Assembly (NCBI RefSeq): GCF_000711825.1 | Contig: NZ_JONJ01000001.1 | Span: 310,001 to 374,000 of the forward strand | Length of the DNA: 64,000 nt | Direction: 5' to 3' | DNA from: [Clostridium] aminophilum DSM 10710 | Lineage (GTDB): Bacteria; Bacillota; Clostridia; Lachnospirales; Lachnospiraceae | Shown: positions 25,387 to 34,038 of the stretch, piece by piece | Layout of the letters: each line of letters opens with the position of its first letter | How positions within the stretch are numbered: the first letter of the stretch is position 1 | The notes under the pieces: model-generated | What the model saw: only the letters and a program-made list of their open reading frames with translations | Told to the model about the DNA's origin: nothing | Databases searched by the model: none | Position numbers and translations under genes: made by a program

Positions 25387-25821
25387 TTAAAAATCCCAGA
25401 ATCCGGTTCCCGTTTCCGGATCCGATTTTCGTCCGATGCTCCCACCCACCACCGGCCTAAGCTCGATTTCTGCCGTATAGAGAACCTCCACCGACTTTAT
25501 ATGTCCTGCATCCATATGATGTTCACCGTTTTCTTTATATGCAAATGCCGCATGGGTATGATGATGCAGTATTCCACTCTCATCCGATACAACATTGCCG
25601 ATCAGTGAGACAAGTTCCAGCATTCCTTTCAGATTTCGCACTTCAAACTGCCCTGATTCAGGGATAAACGTCTGTATCTCCGCGGAGCTGCATCCGCCGA
25701 TTCCCGAAAAGGTTGCAGACTTTATCTTCTCTTTTTCGCAGACATCCAGCAGTGATCCAATGATCTCATCTCCACGATCAAGTCTTACATAATATGTCTC
25801 TCCAAATTTTCTGTAATCCAT
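25387..25821 (-). CDS. PPC (DUF296) domain DNA-binding-type protein
   Basis: 144 residues. It fits the PPC/DUF296 domain: YYVRLDRGDEIIGSLLDVCE at the start, SATFSGIGGCSSAEIQTF in the middle, and HHHTHAAFAYKENGEHHMDA with the His cluster typical of the bacterial trimeric forms. In plants the domain accompanies AT-hooks. The bacterial proteins are of uncertain function. The start at 25821 is preceded by GGGAG. Its central 121 bases recur as a fragment at 32460-32580 on the same strand, so the intact gene and its copy flank the AT-rich island. Confidence 0.87.
   Translation of the reverse strand: MDYRKFGETYYVRLDRGDEIIGSLLDVCEKEKIKSATFSGIGGCSSAEIQTFIPESGQFEVRNLKGMLELVSLIGNVVSDESGILHHHTHAAFAYKENGEHHMDAGHIKSVEVLYTAEIELRPVVGGSIGRKSDPETGTGFWDF
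25603..25723. repeat. Left copy of the 121-bp island-flanking direct repeat
   Basis: This part of the PPC gene matches 32460-32580 in the same orientation, with no gaps and about eight differences counted by eye. The two copies are 6857 bases apart and bracket the island. Confidence 0.85.
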
Positions 25822-26233
25822 ATCCGTCTCCCTATCAAGCAAGATTATGCGTTTTCCATGCCCTTACATACTTCAGGTATAACGCAAATCTTCATGCGAG
25901 TAAAATATAAAACATAAAACGGTCCAGAACATCTAAATCGATTTTTTTAAGTATGCTTCCCTTTATTGAAAAAGAGCAGCTATCCCGCGTGAGATACCTG
26001 CACTGAAAAATCATTATTCAATAAAAAGAAATCGTCCTTATAACGTTACACGGATTTCCCGCCACTATCAAATGCCTCGGTAAAGAATCTTGAGAAGTTC
26101 CTAAATAAAGAGATTGTTTGGTATTCTGTTGCATTGAACATCACAATATCTACCTATTATGTGTAAGGTGCTGTCACATATCAAGATTCGACCAATAATG
26201 CTAACAGCACCTTCTCAGCTCTGAAAGAATAAT
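25822..26233. other. AT-rich gap with a long-loop hairpin
   Basis: No gene is supported. At 26165-26213 there is an inverted repeat (AAGGTGCTGT and ACAGCACCTT, 29 bases between) just after the stop of the small membrane protein gene. It may be its terminator or the end of a decayed mobile element. Confidence 0.45.
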
Positions 26234-26452
26234 CTATTTTGCCAAAACAACCATTGCCCCAATCATTCCTATAATTCCAGGAATAATTGTTTTAACTGCC
26301 AGTTTTAAATAGTTGCCCGCCACACCTCCTGCAGATAGTTTCTGTTCTTTAAACCCCACATGTAAATACTTAAACCATCCGGCCCAAACTGCTATTAGTT
26401 CCGCAATACTGTAAACAAGAATTATGCACCATATAATTTTCACAATCATCAT
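26234..26452 (-). CDS. Small membrane protein (72 aa)
   Basis: Two hydrophobic stretches (IVKIIWCIILVYSIAELIAV and AVKTIIPGIIGMIGAMVVLA) suggest a two-helix membrane protein. The start is taken at tandem ATG codons behind ATAGGAAAA. It lies about 100 bases downstream of the zinc-ribbon/YARHG gene in the same direction and may share its transcript. No family is recognised. Confidence 0.6.
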   Translation of the reverse strand: MMIVKIIWCIILVYSIAELIAVWAGWFKYLHVGFKEQKLSAGGVAGNYLKLAVKTIIPGIIGMIGAMVVLAK

Positions 26453-26558
26453 CGTTTTTCCTATTCTAATCTGCAATATTCTTTTCAACGAAAATAGCAA
26501 TTGCGCTTACAAGACGCAAACGCAAAATATTTATAGTTTTTTTCTCCTTGCAATTTCA

Positions 26559-27665
26559 TTATTGTGGTTTGTACTGTAATCCATATTTCTCTTGAAAGTT
26601 TTTTATGAAAAGAACATTGTCTTTTTCAACGCCATATAACGTTCCATCAAAGCTTGGATTTGGAATATACCAAGTTTGGCTATTAAAATACTTATTTAGT
26701 TCTCTTGATTTAAACAAATATCCATGACGTGCATAGATTTCATTTCTTGCATATGTAAGCTCCTGTGCTGAAAAATCCGCAAGATCCGTATCAGACAAAA
26801 TGGTATCACTGCTATATGGTATCAGGTATCCCGAATTAGTATTATTCTCTTCAGTTTTTTTATACAACTCTCCTGCTTCTTCCAATTTTTTAACATTTTC
26901 CGCCGAATACGTTTCTTCACTTTCTCCTGATGCCTCTTGGGTTATCCCCCCATCTTCTACGCAGATTCCGCCAACATAATTTATGGACAGGATAGCATGA
27001 TCCCACTTAGCATAGGTAACTGATATCATCGAATTATCAGATGAAACCCTATACACATCACACTTAGCGTTTTGTGCTCCCATACCACTTTCTTGTGTAT
27101 CAACATATTCGTATTGAGCGAGTTTATCTTGAACATCTTCTAAAACATCCCCTATTTTCAATCCAAACAAAGAGCATTTATCATAATTTTTATTTGAACT
27201 TTTATTAAGCAATATTGTAGCTACTTTACCGTCATCAAAATAGACTATCATATCATCCATCGTCGGATAGAATCCAGCATCATTTCTACTTAATCCTGTA
27301 TCTTTTAAAAACGATTCTTCCGATTCTCCGATAAAACGAGATAATTCTCCTGTAATTTTGCTATCCTCAGATATTTTTTTCCATTGATTACTCGCCCATC
27401 CAATAATAAGTGACGCAATCGTAAGTATCGTCACAACCACCAAGTACACTTTATAATCAAAAATCAGGGTGATCAAACTCCTTCTTTCCCTACTATGATT
27501 AAAAGCTTTTTCTTGGTTTTCATAATTGTGATGCAACCCATCTTGTAAACTATTGTTTAGAATTTTCGAACCATCATTGAGCTCGTTGTCTCTGATTTTG
27601 GTTCCACAAAACTGACAAAAGGTATCATTGTCACTTATCTCCTTACCACACTTGCTACAAATCAT
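26559..27665 (-). CDS. Zinc-ribbon membrane protein with C-terminal YARHG domain
   Basis: 368 residues. A four-cysteine zinc ribbon opens the protein (CSKCGKEISDNDTFCQFCG, residues 3-21). One membrane helix follows after about 70 residues (VYLVVVTILTIASLIIGWAS). The outer part has an uncharacterised middle domain, then a YARHG domain near the C-terminus (LTYARNEIYARHGYLFKSRE, then TWYIPNPSF). YARHG domains are extracellular modules often found in cell-surface proteins of Bacillota. The topology implies a cytosolic zinc module linked through the membrane to an outside sensor or cell-wall binder. Base composition is strongly AT-rich compared with 10-25 kb, which suggests recent acquisition. Confidence 0.85.
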   Translation of the reverse strand: MICSKCGKEISDNDTFCQFCGTKIRDNELNDGSKILNNSLQDGLHHNYENQEKAFNHSRERRSLITLIFDYKVYLVVVTILTIASLIIGWASNQWKKISEDSKITGELSRFIGESEESFLKDTGLSRNDAGFYPTMDDMIVYFDDGKVATILLNKSSNKNYDKCSLFGLKIGDVLEDVQDKLAQYEYVDTQESGMGAQNAKCDVYRVSSDNSMISVTYAKWDHAILSINYVGGICVEDGGITQEASGESEETYSAENVKKLEEAGELYKKTEENNTNSGYLIPYSSDTILSDTDLADFSAQELTYARNEIYARHGYLFKSRELNKYFNSQTWYIPNPSFDGTLYGVEKDNVLFIKNFQEKYGLQYKPQ

Positions 27666-28129
27666 CTTATACCAGCCGCCTCCCCAAAAAACTTAATATC
27701 CAAGATGGTAACAATTAACTAATAGAGGCATATTAAAAGAGCGCTTCGATCATTTCCCATTTTGGTCAACTTTGAATAACCGATGTAACAATAATCAATC
27801 TGTGATTCGCGCTTTCAGCCAGCTGACTCACGATAAACCTTTACCCATCGATCACCAATTCATAAAATGAATCTCTAACGATCTCTTTCCATATGCCTCT
27901 ATAAATACTACATATAATTCATTTTGATTTCGCGATAATATCTTTCCCCATTGATTATGTCAATTGTTCAATCAAAAGGCACATACATATGCAAATAAAC
28001 ATATGGTCACTTTATTTATCCAAAGTAAAATGACTCCATTCATTAACCTTTTTTTCTCTCCAAATCAACAAAAGAAACATAACAGACATCATTATCCAAT
28101 ATATAAATTTTATCGCTTTCTTCATGGCA
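27666..28129. other. AT-rich gap, no gene seen
   Basis: Open frames here are short and without ribosome sites. Nothing recognisable is found apart from a general AT richness shared with the surrounding island. Confidence 0.5.
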
Positions 28130-28558
28130 TCAACCAATTCTCACGTGGTTTTTCAGCTGGAAGTTCTCATCATTTGAGCAAAGGTACAGAATACCTTCAA
28201 TAAAACCTACTACAGCTGGAACTCCGGTCCAACAGAACAGCAGATACAGTATTCCCATTCCTGTTTTTCCAAGATAAAACTTGTGTACTCCAATACCGCC
28301 CAAGAATATTGCTAACAGTCCTGCAGCAACTTTGCTCTTGATCGGCCATGTCGGACTAATCCCTGATACATAAATCTGCTGCGGAGCTGCCTGCTGAATT
28401 ACAACCTGTGTCTGAGGCTGTGTTTGAACCGGCTGAGCCTGCTGTACTTGCTGTACTTGCTGAACCTGCTGACCTGCTAATTTTTCTCCGCAAAACTTGC
28501 ATTCAGTTGCTCCCGGGTCAATCGGTGCCCCACACTGCGGACATTTGTTTTCTGCCAT
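28130..28558 (-). CDS. Zinc-ribbon TM2 domain protein
   Basis: 142 residues: a zinc ribbon (CPQCGAPIDPGATECKFCGE), a Gln/Val-rich flexible linker with short repeats (QQVQQVQQ), and a TM2 domain of two helices (AAGLLAIFLGGIGVHKFYLG, GILYLLFCWTGVPAVVGFIE). The GGIGVHKFYLG turn is the TM2 hallmark. It is the third gene of a tight operon after the SPFH protein and a four-helix protein, with AGGAGGA before the ATG. The shared zinc ribbon suggests the operon's proteins work together at the membrane. Confidence 0.9.
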   Translation of the reverse strand: MAENKCPQCGAPIDPGATECKFCGEKLAGQQVQQVQQVQQAQPVQTQPQTQVVIQQAAPQQIYVSGISPTWPIKSKVAAGLLAIFLGGIGVHKFYLGKTGMGILYLLFCWTGVPAVVGFIEGILYLCSNDENFQLKNHVRIG

Positions 28559-28581
28559 TTTATTTTCCTCCTAAGCCACTT

Positions 28582-28956
28582 TTATCTTTTTCCCAAGATG
28601 TACATGGGGATAGATACAATACAATACACTAACAGAACTACAAAATGGATCAGCACAAACATTACATTCGATATTTTCGCAACAAATGCAATATTGATGG
28701 TATCCAACAAAATGGTATATATAACCGTTACCATAAGAAGTGGAACAAAATATCCCGTCTTAATTCTATTTGAACCAATATTCCCCAAAATAAAATATGC
28801 TAACAGAGCGAATCCGACTATTTCAAAACCGATTGCTGTCTCAAAATTTTCCATGTTTTGAATGCGAAGTACCATCATGAAAACATACATAATTATTACG
28901 ATGTATAAACAAGTCGCAAACATCGCAAGACCGGCAGTCAATCTCTTCTTCGACAT
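28582..28956 (-). CDS. Four-helix membrane protein
   Basis: 124 residues with four hydrophobic segments (AMFATCLYIVIIMYVFMMVL, IGFEIVGFALLAYFILGNIG, VPLLMVTVIYTILLDTINIA, MFVLIHFVVLLVYCIVSIPM). Its start codon abuts the stop codon of the SPFH gene and it precedes the TM2 gene by 23 bases, so all three are surely co-expressed. No named family is recognised. Confidence 0.78.
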   Translation of the reverse strand: MSKKRLTAGLAMFATCLYIVIIMYVFMMVLRIQNMENFETAIGFEIVGFALLAYFILGNIGSNRIKTGYFVPLLMVTVIYTILLDTINIAFVAKISNVMFVLIHFVVLLVYCIVSIPMYILGKR

Positions 28957-30003
28957 TTATTCCACCTTCTTTCCGCATTCTGGGCAGAACTTTGTACCTG
29001 AAGCTAATATCTTTCCACATTCGCACTTAATATCGCTATTATTAAATCCGCATTGCGGGCAAAACTTTGCTTCAATTGGAATCTGTGCACCGCATGAAAC
29101 GCATTCTTTTGTTTCTCCCCGTTGAAGCGGATTTCCTATAGTCTGGCTCATTGATGTGCTCATGTTGATTGCAGCACCAAGTCCGATTCCTCCTGCGGCA
29201 ACAGCTCCCGCAACGCCGTTTTGGTTGTTTGCTGCACCTTCATAAACATCGAAAGACCTTTTTGTCGCATATCTTCCATCGCCCATAATTTCAAAAGCGG
29301 CCTTATCTTCAAGAATTTTATTAATCTTTTCAAAATCTTCATCCGGAAAGTTTATTGACTGTATAAAGAAATTAAGCACAGTAAATCCATATCGTTCAAA
29401 CTCAGATGCCACTTCCGCTTTGACCTTTTCAGAAAGTGATTCCAGTTTAGTAGAGATTTCCAAAGCTGAAATGCCGTCCGTAATAATTGCTTGCGCGATA
29501 GCTGATTTTGCCTTTATTACCAGTATTCCTCTGTAGTATTCCTTGACTCTATCAAACTTTACAATATCCGCCTGTTGCATACCTCCAATCAGCTCTTTAA
29601 ATAAAGTTGAAGGATCAATAATTTTTAAACCCATCTGTCCAAATGCTCGAATTCTGAGTTTTACATAATACTTTGGATCAATAAGCTGAATTGGATCAAT
29701 GGTTCCCCAGTTAATGTCTAATCGAACCGTAGTATTAACAAAATACACTTCAGCACTGAACGGAGTTTTTCCTCCAAACGGCAGATTGACAAGGCTTTTT
29801 AGTATTGGGAGATTTTCCGTGGTTAAGGTATAAGTTCCAGGAAAAAAAACATCCGCAATCATTCCACCTTTGACAAAAAGAGCGACTTGTCCTGTTTGAA
29901 CAATCAACTGAGTTCCCAAAGACAACTCTTCCGAAGGATATTTATATATCAACCATTCACGGCTTCGTAATCCATCAAATCGAACAACATCTATCACAGC
30001 CAT
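28957..30003 (-). CDS. SPFH/Band 7 domain protein with C-terminal zinc ribbons (YdjI-like)
   Basis: 348 residues. The first ~260 form an SPFH-like domain of the virion-core/YdjI type (REWLIYKYPSEELSLGTQLI, VKGGMIADVFFPGTYTL, VNTTVRLDINWGTIDPIQL, YGFTVLNFFIQSINFP). A Gly/Ala-rich segment is followed by a classic zinc ribbon (CVSCGAQIPIEAKFCPQCG) and a second one (CECGKILASGTKFCPECG). In B. subtilis, YdjI lies in an operon with YdjF (PspA), YdjG and YdjH and is linked to envelope stress, so a similar membrane-scaffold role is plausible here, although no PspA gene is nearby. AAAAAGGAG precedes the chosen ATG. It is the first gene of the three-gene operon. Confidence 0.88.
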   Translation of the reverse strand: MAVIDVVRFDGLRSREWLIYKYPSEELSLGTQLIVQTGQVALFVKGGMIADVFFPGTYTLTTENLPILKSLVNLPFGGKTPFSAEVYFVNTTVRLDINWGTIDPIQLIDPKYYVKLRIRAFGQMGLKIIDPSTLFKELIGGMQQADIVKFDRVKEYYRGILVIKAKSAIAQAIITDGISALEISTKLESLSEKVKAEVASEFERYGFTVLNFFIQSINFPDEDFEKINKILEDKAAFEIMGDGRYATKRSFDVYEGAANNQNGVAGAVAAGGIGLGAAINMSTSMSQTIGNPLQRGETKECVSCGAQIPIEAKFCPQCGFNNSDIKCECGKILASGTKFCPECGKKVE

Positions 30004-30221
30004 CGACATCATCTCCTTTTTAACTGCATATGCTTAACCGTTCATCAATCTGTACTTTATCGAATTGGTTTAATTGCATATATTCTTTTCCTATCGAATC
30101 AATTTAAATCACACTTTTCCTTGATACCAATCGCATTATCTGATAAAATTGTGGTAGATTTTATTACGAAATTATAATTCGTTCATAAAATCACGATTTC
30201 CCGAATATTATTTCCCTATTT

Positions 30222-30821
30222 TTAGTCTTCCCTATATGCTCTCGCTTTTTCAAAAAACGTTGTTCTTGCCATTCCACACCGTTTTGCTGCTTCAGAAACC
30301 GATATCTTCTTCATTTTCCAGAGTTTCCACACCTCATAAAAGTTTTCTGGAAGGGGATCAGGACGTCTGCCGAAATGAACGCCTCTCGCCTTTGCCGCCG
30401 CTATACCTTCCGCCTGACGCTGGCGAATAAGATTTCTCTCGTTTTCGGCGACGTAAGAAAGAAGCGCCAATACCAGATCACTGATAAACGTTCCAAGCAG
30501 ATTCTTTTCTCTTCGCGTATCAAGAATCGGCATATCCAAAACATACAGAGATACCTTCTTCTCTTTCGTAATCATTTTCCACTGATCCAGTATCTCCGAA
30601 TAATTTCTCCCCAAACGATCGATGCTCTTGATATAAATCAAGTCGTCTTCCTTCACACGCCGCAGCAGTTTCTTATATTGCGGCCGTTCAAAATCCTTCC
30701 CCGACTGTTTATCCACGAAAATATGGTCTTCCGGCACGTTCATCTCCCTCATAGAAATCAATTGCCGGTCTTCGTTCTGATTTTTCGTGCTGACCCTGAC
30801 ATAACCGTATACATTTCCCAT
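30222..30821 (-). CDS. Serine recombinase (resolvase/invertase family)
   Basis: 199 residues from the ATG behind ACAGGAGAG. The N-terminal catalytic domain has YGYVRVSTKNQNEDRQ with the active Ser at residue 11, IYIKSIDRLGRNYSEI with the conserved Arg residues, and AENERNLIRQRQAEGI as the E helix. A Hin-type helix-turn-helix closes the protein (VSEAAKRCGMARTTFFEKAR). Small enzymes of this kind resolve transposon cointegrates or invert DNA. It sits inside the AT-rich island and may be the remnant of the element that brought the island in. No res or inversion site was identified. Confidence 0.92.
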   Translation of the reverse strand: MGNVYGYVRVSTKNQNEDRQLISMREMNVPEDHIFVDKQSGKDFERPQYKKLLRRVKEDDLIYIKSIDRLGRNYSEILDQWKMITKEKKVSLYVLDMPILDTRREKNLLGTFISDLVLALLSYVAENERNLIRQRQAEGIAAAKARGVHFGRRPDPLPENFYEVWKLWKMKKISVSEAAKRCGMARTTFFEKARAYRED

Positions 30822-30937
30822 GCTGTTCTCTCCTGTACTTTCTTTTTTAAGCTTCATCTTCACTGTCCTTCCGTCCGCAAACCCACGCCGGTTTTACCAC
30901 CTCAATCCATTTGCATTTCTCAAAAGCATGTGCTACA

Positions 30938-30993
30938 TTTTATTCAAATAGATTTTATTAAAATCAATTTGAATAAAAATAATTTGAATAAAA
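30938..30993 (+). promoter_or_regulatory. Repeated operator-like sites before the DUF234 ATPase gene
   Basis: TTTTATTCAAAT (30938-30949) is followed by its inverse ATTTGAATAAAA at 30967-30978 and again at 30982-30993, the last two 15 bases apart. Three half-sites directly before the ribosome site suggest a repressor-binding region, possibly autoregulatory. Confidence 0.6.
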
Positions 30994-31013
30994 AGGCAAG
31001 GAGGTGCCGGCAT

Positions 31014-32438
31014 ATGTTTATCGGCAGAGAACGCGAATTAAACGCTTTGGAAAAAGTCTATTCCAAAGACTCCTTCGGGATGACCATCATCTATGGCAGA
31101 CGCCGAATCGGAAAGTCTTTTTTGATCACCGAATTCCTCAAAGGTAAAAAGGCCATCTTCTATACTGCAACCAAGGTCGGCGCCGGACGCAACCTGGAAT
31201 TGTTCGCCCGGCAGGTATTGGAAGTGCTGGACCCGGATTATCTGGATGCAACATTTTCCTCTGTGGAAGCAGTTCTGGATCTCATTACAAGAAAGGTTTC
31301 GGAAAGCGCCGAGAGACTCGTTCTGGTTATCGACGAGCTGCCCTATTGGGCCGAAAAAGACGAAGCGCTGTTATCGATCCTGCAGAAATACATCGATACG
31401 CAGTGGCTGGATAAAAACCTGATGGTCATTTTATGCGGATCTTCTCTGAGTTTTATGGAAAAGAAAGTCCTCAGTGAAAAGAGTCCAGTGTTTGGCCGGA
31501 AGGATTCACAGATCCGTCTGGAACCGTTCAATTACCGTGATTCCGCCTTGTTTGTTCCGAACTATTCCGCGGAAGAAAAAGCGATCTGCTATGGCGTTAC
31601 CGGCGGAGTCGCAAAATATCTGTCCCTGTTTGATCCGAACAAAAGTCTGGATGAGAATATAAAAACCCAGTTTTTCCATACGGATGGCTATCTTTATGAC
31701 GAGACCCGAAATCTTCTGACACAAGAGTTTTCTGATGTCACTCTGGCCAACAACATCATCGAACAGGTTGCAGCCGGTGAAAACGCATTGAATGTTATTG
31801 CATTAAAGATTGGTGAGAAAGAATCCACCGTATTGTATTCTCTGGAAAAGCTGATGGATGTCGACTTGATTGAGAAGAAAAAATGCATCACCGAGGAAAA
31901 AAATAAGAAGAAGACGCAGTATGTCCTGAAAGATCACATGTTTAAGTTCTGGTACCAGTTCATTCCAAAGGCTGTCAGCGTCATCGAAATGGGTCAGGGT
32001 GACCTGTATTACGATAAGATTGTAAAACCTCAGCTCCATTTCTTTATGGGAAGTGTTTTTGAAGAAATGTGCCGGTACTACACACTGGAGCAGGGAATTC
32101 TCGGCTCATACGGTTCCTTTATGACCGAAGTCGGAACCTGGTGGGGCGTAGAACGTCTTAAGGATGAGGATGGAAAATGGTATCAGCAGGCAACGGATAT
32201 AGATGTTGTCGGAATCTCAACAATAGATAAGACAGCCGTGATCGGCGAATGCAAATTCAAGAAGGAGAAGATCGATAAAGGAATCTATGAGACGCTTCTT
32301 GGAAGAGCAAGACTGATCAACGGCAAATATGCCGTCACCCGTTTCCTTCTGTTTTCCCTGAGCGGTTTTACGGATTGGTTTAAAGAAACAAAGCCCGCAA
32401 ATACGGTGCTGATTTCGGTTGAAGATATGTACCGATAA
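31014..32438 (+). CDS. AAA ATPase with DUF234 (archaeal-type ATPase family)
   Basis: 474 residues. The N-terminus MFIGRERELNALEKVYS and the Walker A GRRRIGKS (28-35) mark an archaeal-type AAA ATPase. LVLVIDELPYW is the Walker B strand and VILCGSSLSFMEKK the sensor region. A winged-helix segment follows (NVIALKIGEKESTVLYSLEK). The C-terminal DUF234 domain is nuclease-like, with ATDIDVVGIS and IGECKFKKEKID resembling the D...ExK core of restriction-type enzymes. Such proteins are often carried on mobile or defence-associated DNA. The exact role is unknown. GGAGGTG lies before the ATG. It points right, opposite to the rest of the island, and ends just before the PPC fragment. Confidence 0.9.
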   Translation: MFIGRERELNALEKVYSKDSFGMTIIYGRRRIGKSFLITEFLKGKKAIFYTATKVGAGRNLELFARQVLEVLDPDYLDATFSSVEAVLDLITRKVSESAERLVLVIDELPYWAEKDEALLSILQKYIDTQWLDKNLMVILCGSSLSFMEKKVLSEKSPVFGRKDSQIRLEPFNYRDSALFVPNYSAEEKAICYGVTGGVAKYLSLFDPNKSLDENIKTQFFHTDGYLYDETRNLLTQEFSDVTLANNIIEQVAAGENALNVIALKIGEKESTVLYSLEKLMDVDLIEKKKCITEEKNKKKTQYVLKDHMFKFWYQFIPKAVSVIEMGQGDLYYDKIVKPQLHFFMGSVFEEMCRYYTLEQGILGSYGSFMTEVGTWWGVERLKDEDGKWYQQATDIDVVGISTIDKTAVIGECKFKKEKIDKGIYETLLGRARLINGKYAVTRFLLFSLSGFTDWFKETKPANTVLISVEDMYR

Positions 32439-32459
32439 AAAAGAAAGGCAGGAGCCTGT

Positions 32460-32580
32460 CAGTGAGACAAGTTCCTGCATTCCTTTCAGATTTCGCACTT
32501 TAAACTGCCCTGATTCAGGGATAAACGTCTGTATCTCAGCGGAGCTACATCCACCGATTCCCGAAAATGTCGCGGACTTT
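32460..32580 (-). pseudogene. Fragment of a PPC-domain gene; right copy of the direct repeat
   Basis: This stretch repeats 25603-25723 in the same orientation with about eight single-base differences and no gaps. On the minus strand it still reads VRNLKGMQELVSLTG, matching VRNLKGMLELVSLIG of the intact gene, but the rest of the gene is missing on both sides. It marks the right edge of the island. Confidence 0.85.
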
Positions 32581-32617
32581 GAAAAGTTCGCCGTAACCTT
32601 CAGAACTCTTCCTTTGT

Positions 32618-33373
32618 TTATTGTCTGCTCAGCTCTTTGACAATTTCACCTGCGATAAGCAGACCTGCCACAGCCGGAACAAACGCGGTACTTCCCGGAA
32701 TATCCCGGCGCTCCGTACATTTATGCTGTGCTCCCGGAGGACAGATGCAATGACTTCTACAGCTTATTGACATATCCTCCGATGGTTTAATGGGCTGTTC
32801 ATCCGAATAGACGACTTTCAGTTTTTTTACATTTCTTTTCTTTAATTCTCTGCGCATCACTCTGGCCAGCGGACAGACTCTTGTATCATAAATATCTGCC
32901 ACCTTGAGTCTTCCTGCATCAAGCTTCTTTCCCGCTCCCATTGCACTGATGATCGGGACATTTTCTTTCTGTGCTCTAAGAATTAGTTCAATCCTTGCCG
33001 TCACGGTATCAACTGCATCTACAATATAGTCATACTCACGAAATGGAAATTCATCTGCATTTTCCGGCAGAAAAAAGCATTTGTGGATTTCAATATCGGC
33101 ATCCGGATTGATCTCCTGCATGCGTTCTCTCATCACTTCTGCCTTATACTTTCCAACCGTTTTTCTGGTGGCAATGATCTGCCGGTTTAGATTCGTCAGA
33201 CAAACCTTGTCATCATCAATCAGATCAAATGAACCGATCCCACTGCGGGCAAGGGCCTCACAGACATATCCGCCCACGCCTCCAATACCAAAGACAGCCA
33301 CTTTTTTGTTATGCAATGAGTCCATTCCATCCTTCCCCAGAAGCAACTGTGTCCTTGAAAACTGATTAAGCAT
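32618..33373 (-). CDS. tcdA: tRNA threonylcarbamoyladenosine dehydratase
   Basis: 251 residues of the E1/ThiF-like family. The nucleotide-binding loop GIGGVGGY is at 29-36, followed by SFDLIDDDKVCLTNLNRQ, the acidic end of the second strand plus the Arg/Asn motif. It activates t6A37 of tRNA with ATP and dehydrates it to the cyclic form ct6A, which improves decoding of ANN codons. VVYSDEQPIKP and the C-terminal GSTAFVPAVAGLLIA match TcdA rather than ThiF or MoeB. The gene appears to stand alone just outside the island. The ribosome site is weak (GGGTAATCGGG). Confidence 0.92.
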   Translation of the reverse strand: MLNQFSRTQLLLGKDGMDSLHNKKVAVFGIGGVGGYVCEALARSGIGSFDLIDDDKVCLTNLNRQIIATRKTVGKYKAEVMRERMQEINPDADIEIHKCFFLPENADEFPFREYDYIVDAVDTVTARIELILRAQKENVPIISAMGAGKKLDAGRLKVADIYDTRVCPLARVMRRELKKRNVKKLKVVYSDEQPIKPSEDMSISCRSHCICPPGAQHKCTERRDIPGSTAFVPAVAGLLIAGEIVKELSRQ

Positions 33374-33495
33374 CCCGATTACCCTTTCGAAAAATCTATT
33401 GTTTGGTCGCAGAGACAGTATAATACCCTCAATCGCATACTATTTCAATAGGTTTTGATTTAAAAAAATTTATGCTTTCCGATACGTTTTTCCTT

Positions 33496-34023
33496 TTATT
33501 CCGTAGGCCCTTTCCAAGAAAGAAATTTTTCCGCATACCTGTTCAGATCCGTCTTTTTAACAGCAAGATGATCTCCCGTGGTTTCATACGCAATATTCAT
33601 AGGGTTGCATCCCCCGGATAGACTCCCGACGCTATCCATCGTAAAGGTATTTCCGCAATTCTGACATACCAGTCTTCCATTTTTCTCTTTAAAGTATGCC
33701 CTTGGGGAAGGATTGCAGGATTGACAGGTATTCAGTGATAATCGATAGGAATCGTCTGATGCTTTTACTGCAATCATCTGAACGGTAGTTCCGCCAGCAT
33801 CATAGTTCACGTATTTTGGATGCGCTGTTAGTATCGAAGTATCAACCAATACCGTTCCATCATCTGACAGATCCGGGGTAATAAACTCCGGGATACTGTT
33901 CTGTTCCGCCTGAAGATCCCCCGTTTTGATCGCCGCGCTGTTCGTGCTCACCGCTCCGCAACCAGTTGCTGCAATGCCGGCAGTTACCAGCATAAGCGCC
34001 GTAAATATTTTTCCTTTTTTCAT
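33496..34023 (-). CDS. DUF2318-type lipoprotein, probable metal binding
   Basis: 175 residues with a lipoprotein signal peptide (KKGKIFTALMLVTAGIAATG, Cys22 as the lipid site). The mature part ends in a cysteine-rich domain, NTCQSCNPSPRAYFKEKNG followed by LVCQNCGNTFTMDS and GGCNPMNI, which resembles DUF2318, a domain predicted to bind an iron-sulfur cluster or another metal. It lies 105 bases downstream of the HMA/SafE/cupredoxin gene on the same strand and should work with it in handling copper outside the membrane. GGAGGAC precedes the ATG at 34023. Confidence 0.82.
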   Translation of the reverse strand: MKKGKIFTALMLVTAGIAATGCGAVSTNSAAIKTGDLQAEQNSIPEFITPDLSDDGTVLVDTSILTAHPKYVNYDAGGTTVQMIAVKASDDSYRLSLNTCQSCNPSPRAYFKEKNGRLVCQNCGNTFTMDSVGSLSGGCNPMNIAYETTGDHLAVKKTDLNRYAEKFLSWKGPTE

Positions 34024-34038
34024 AATTTTGTCCTCCAG

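Noticed and set aside
27964-28203. A 79-codon frame in the AT-rich gap
   Set aside because: Overlaps the zinc-ribbon TM2 gene on the opposite strand, has no ribosome site and no pattern.
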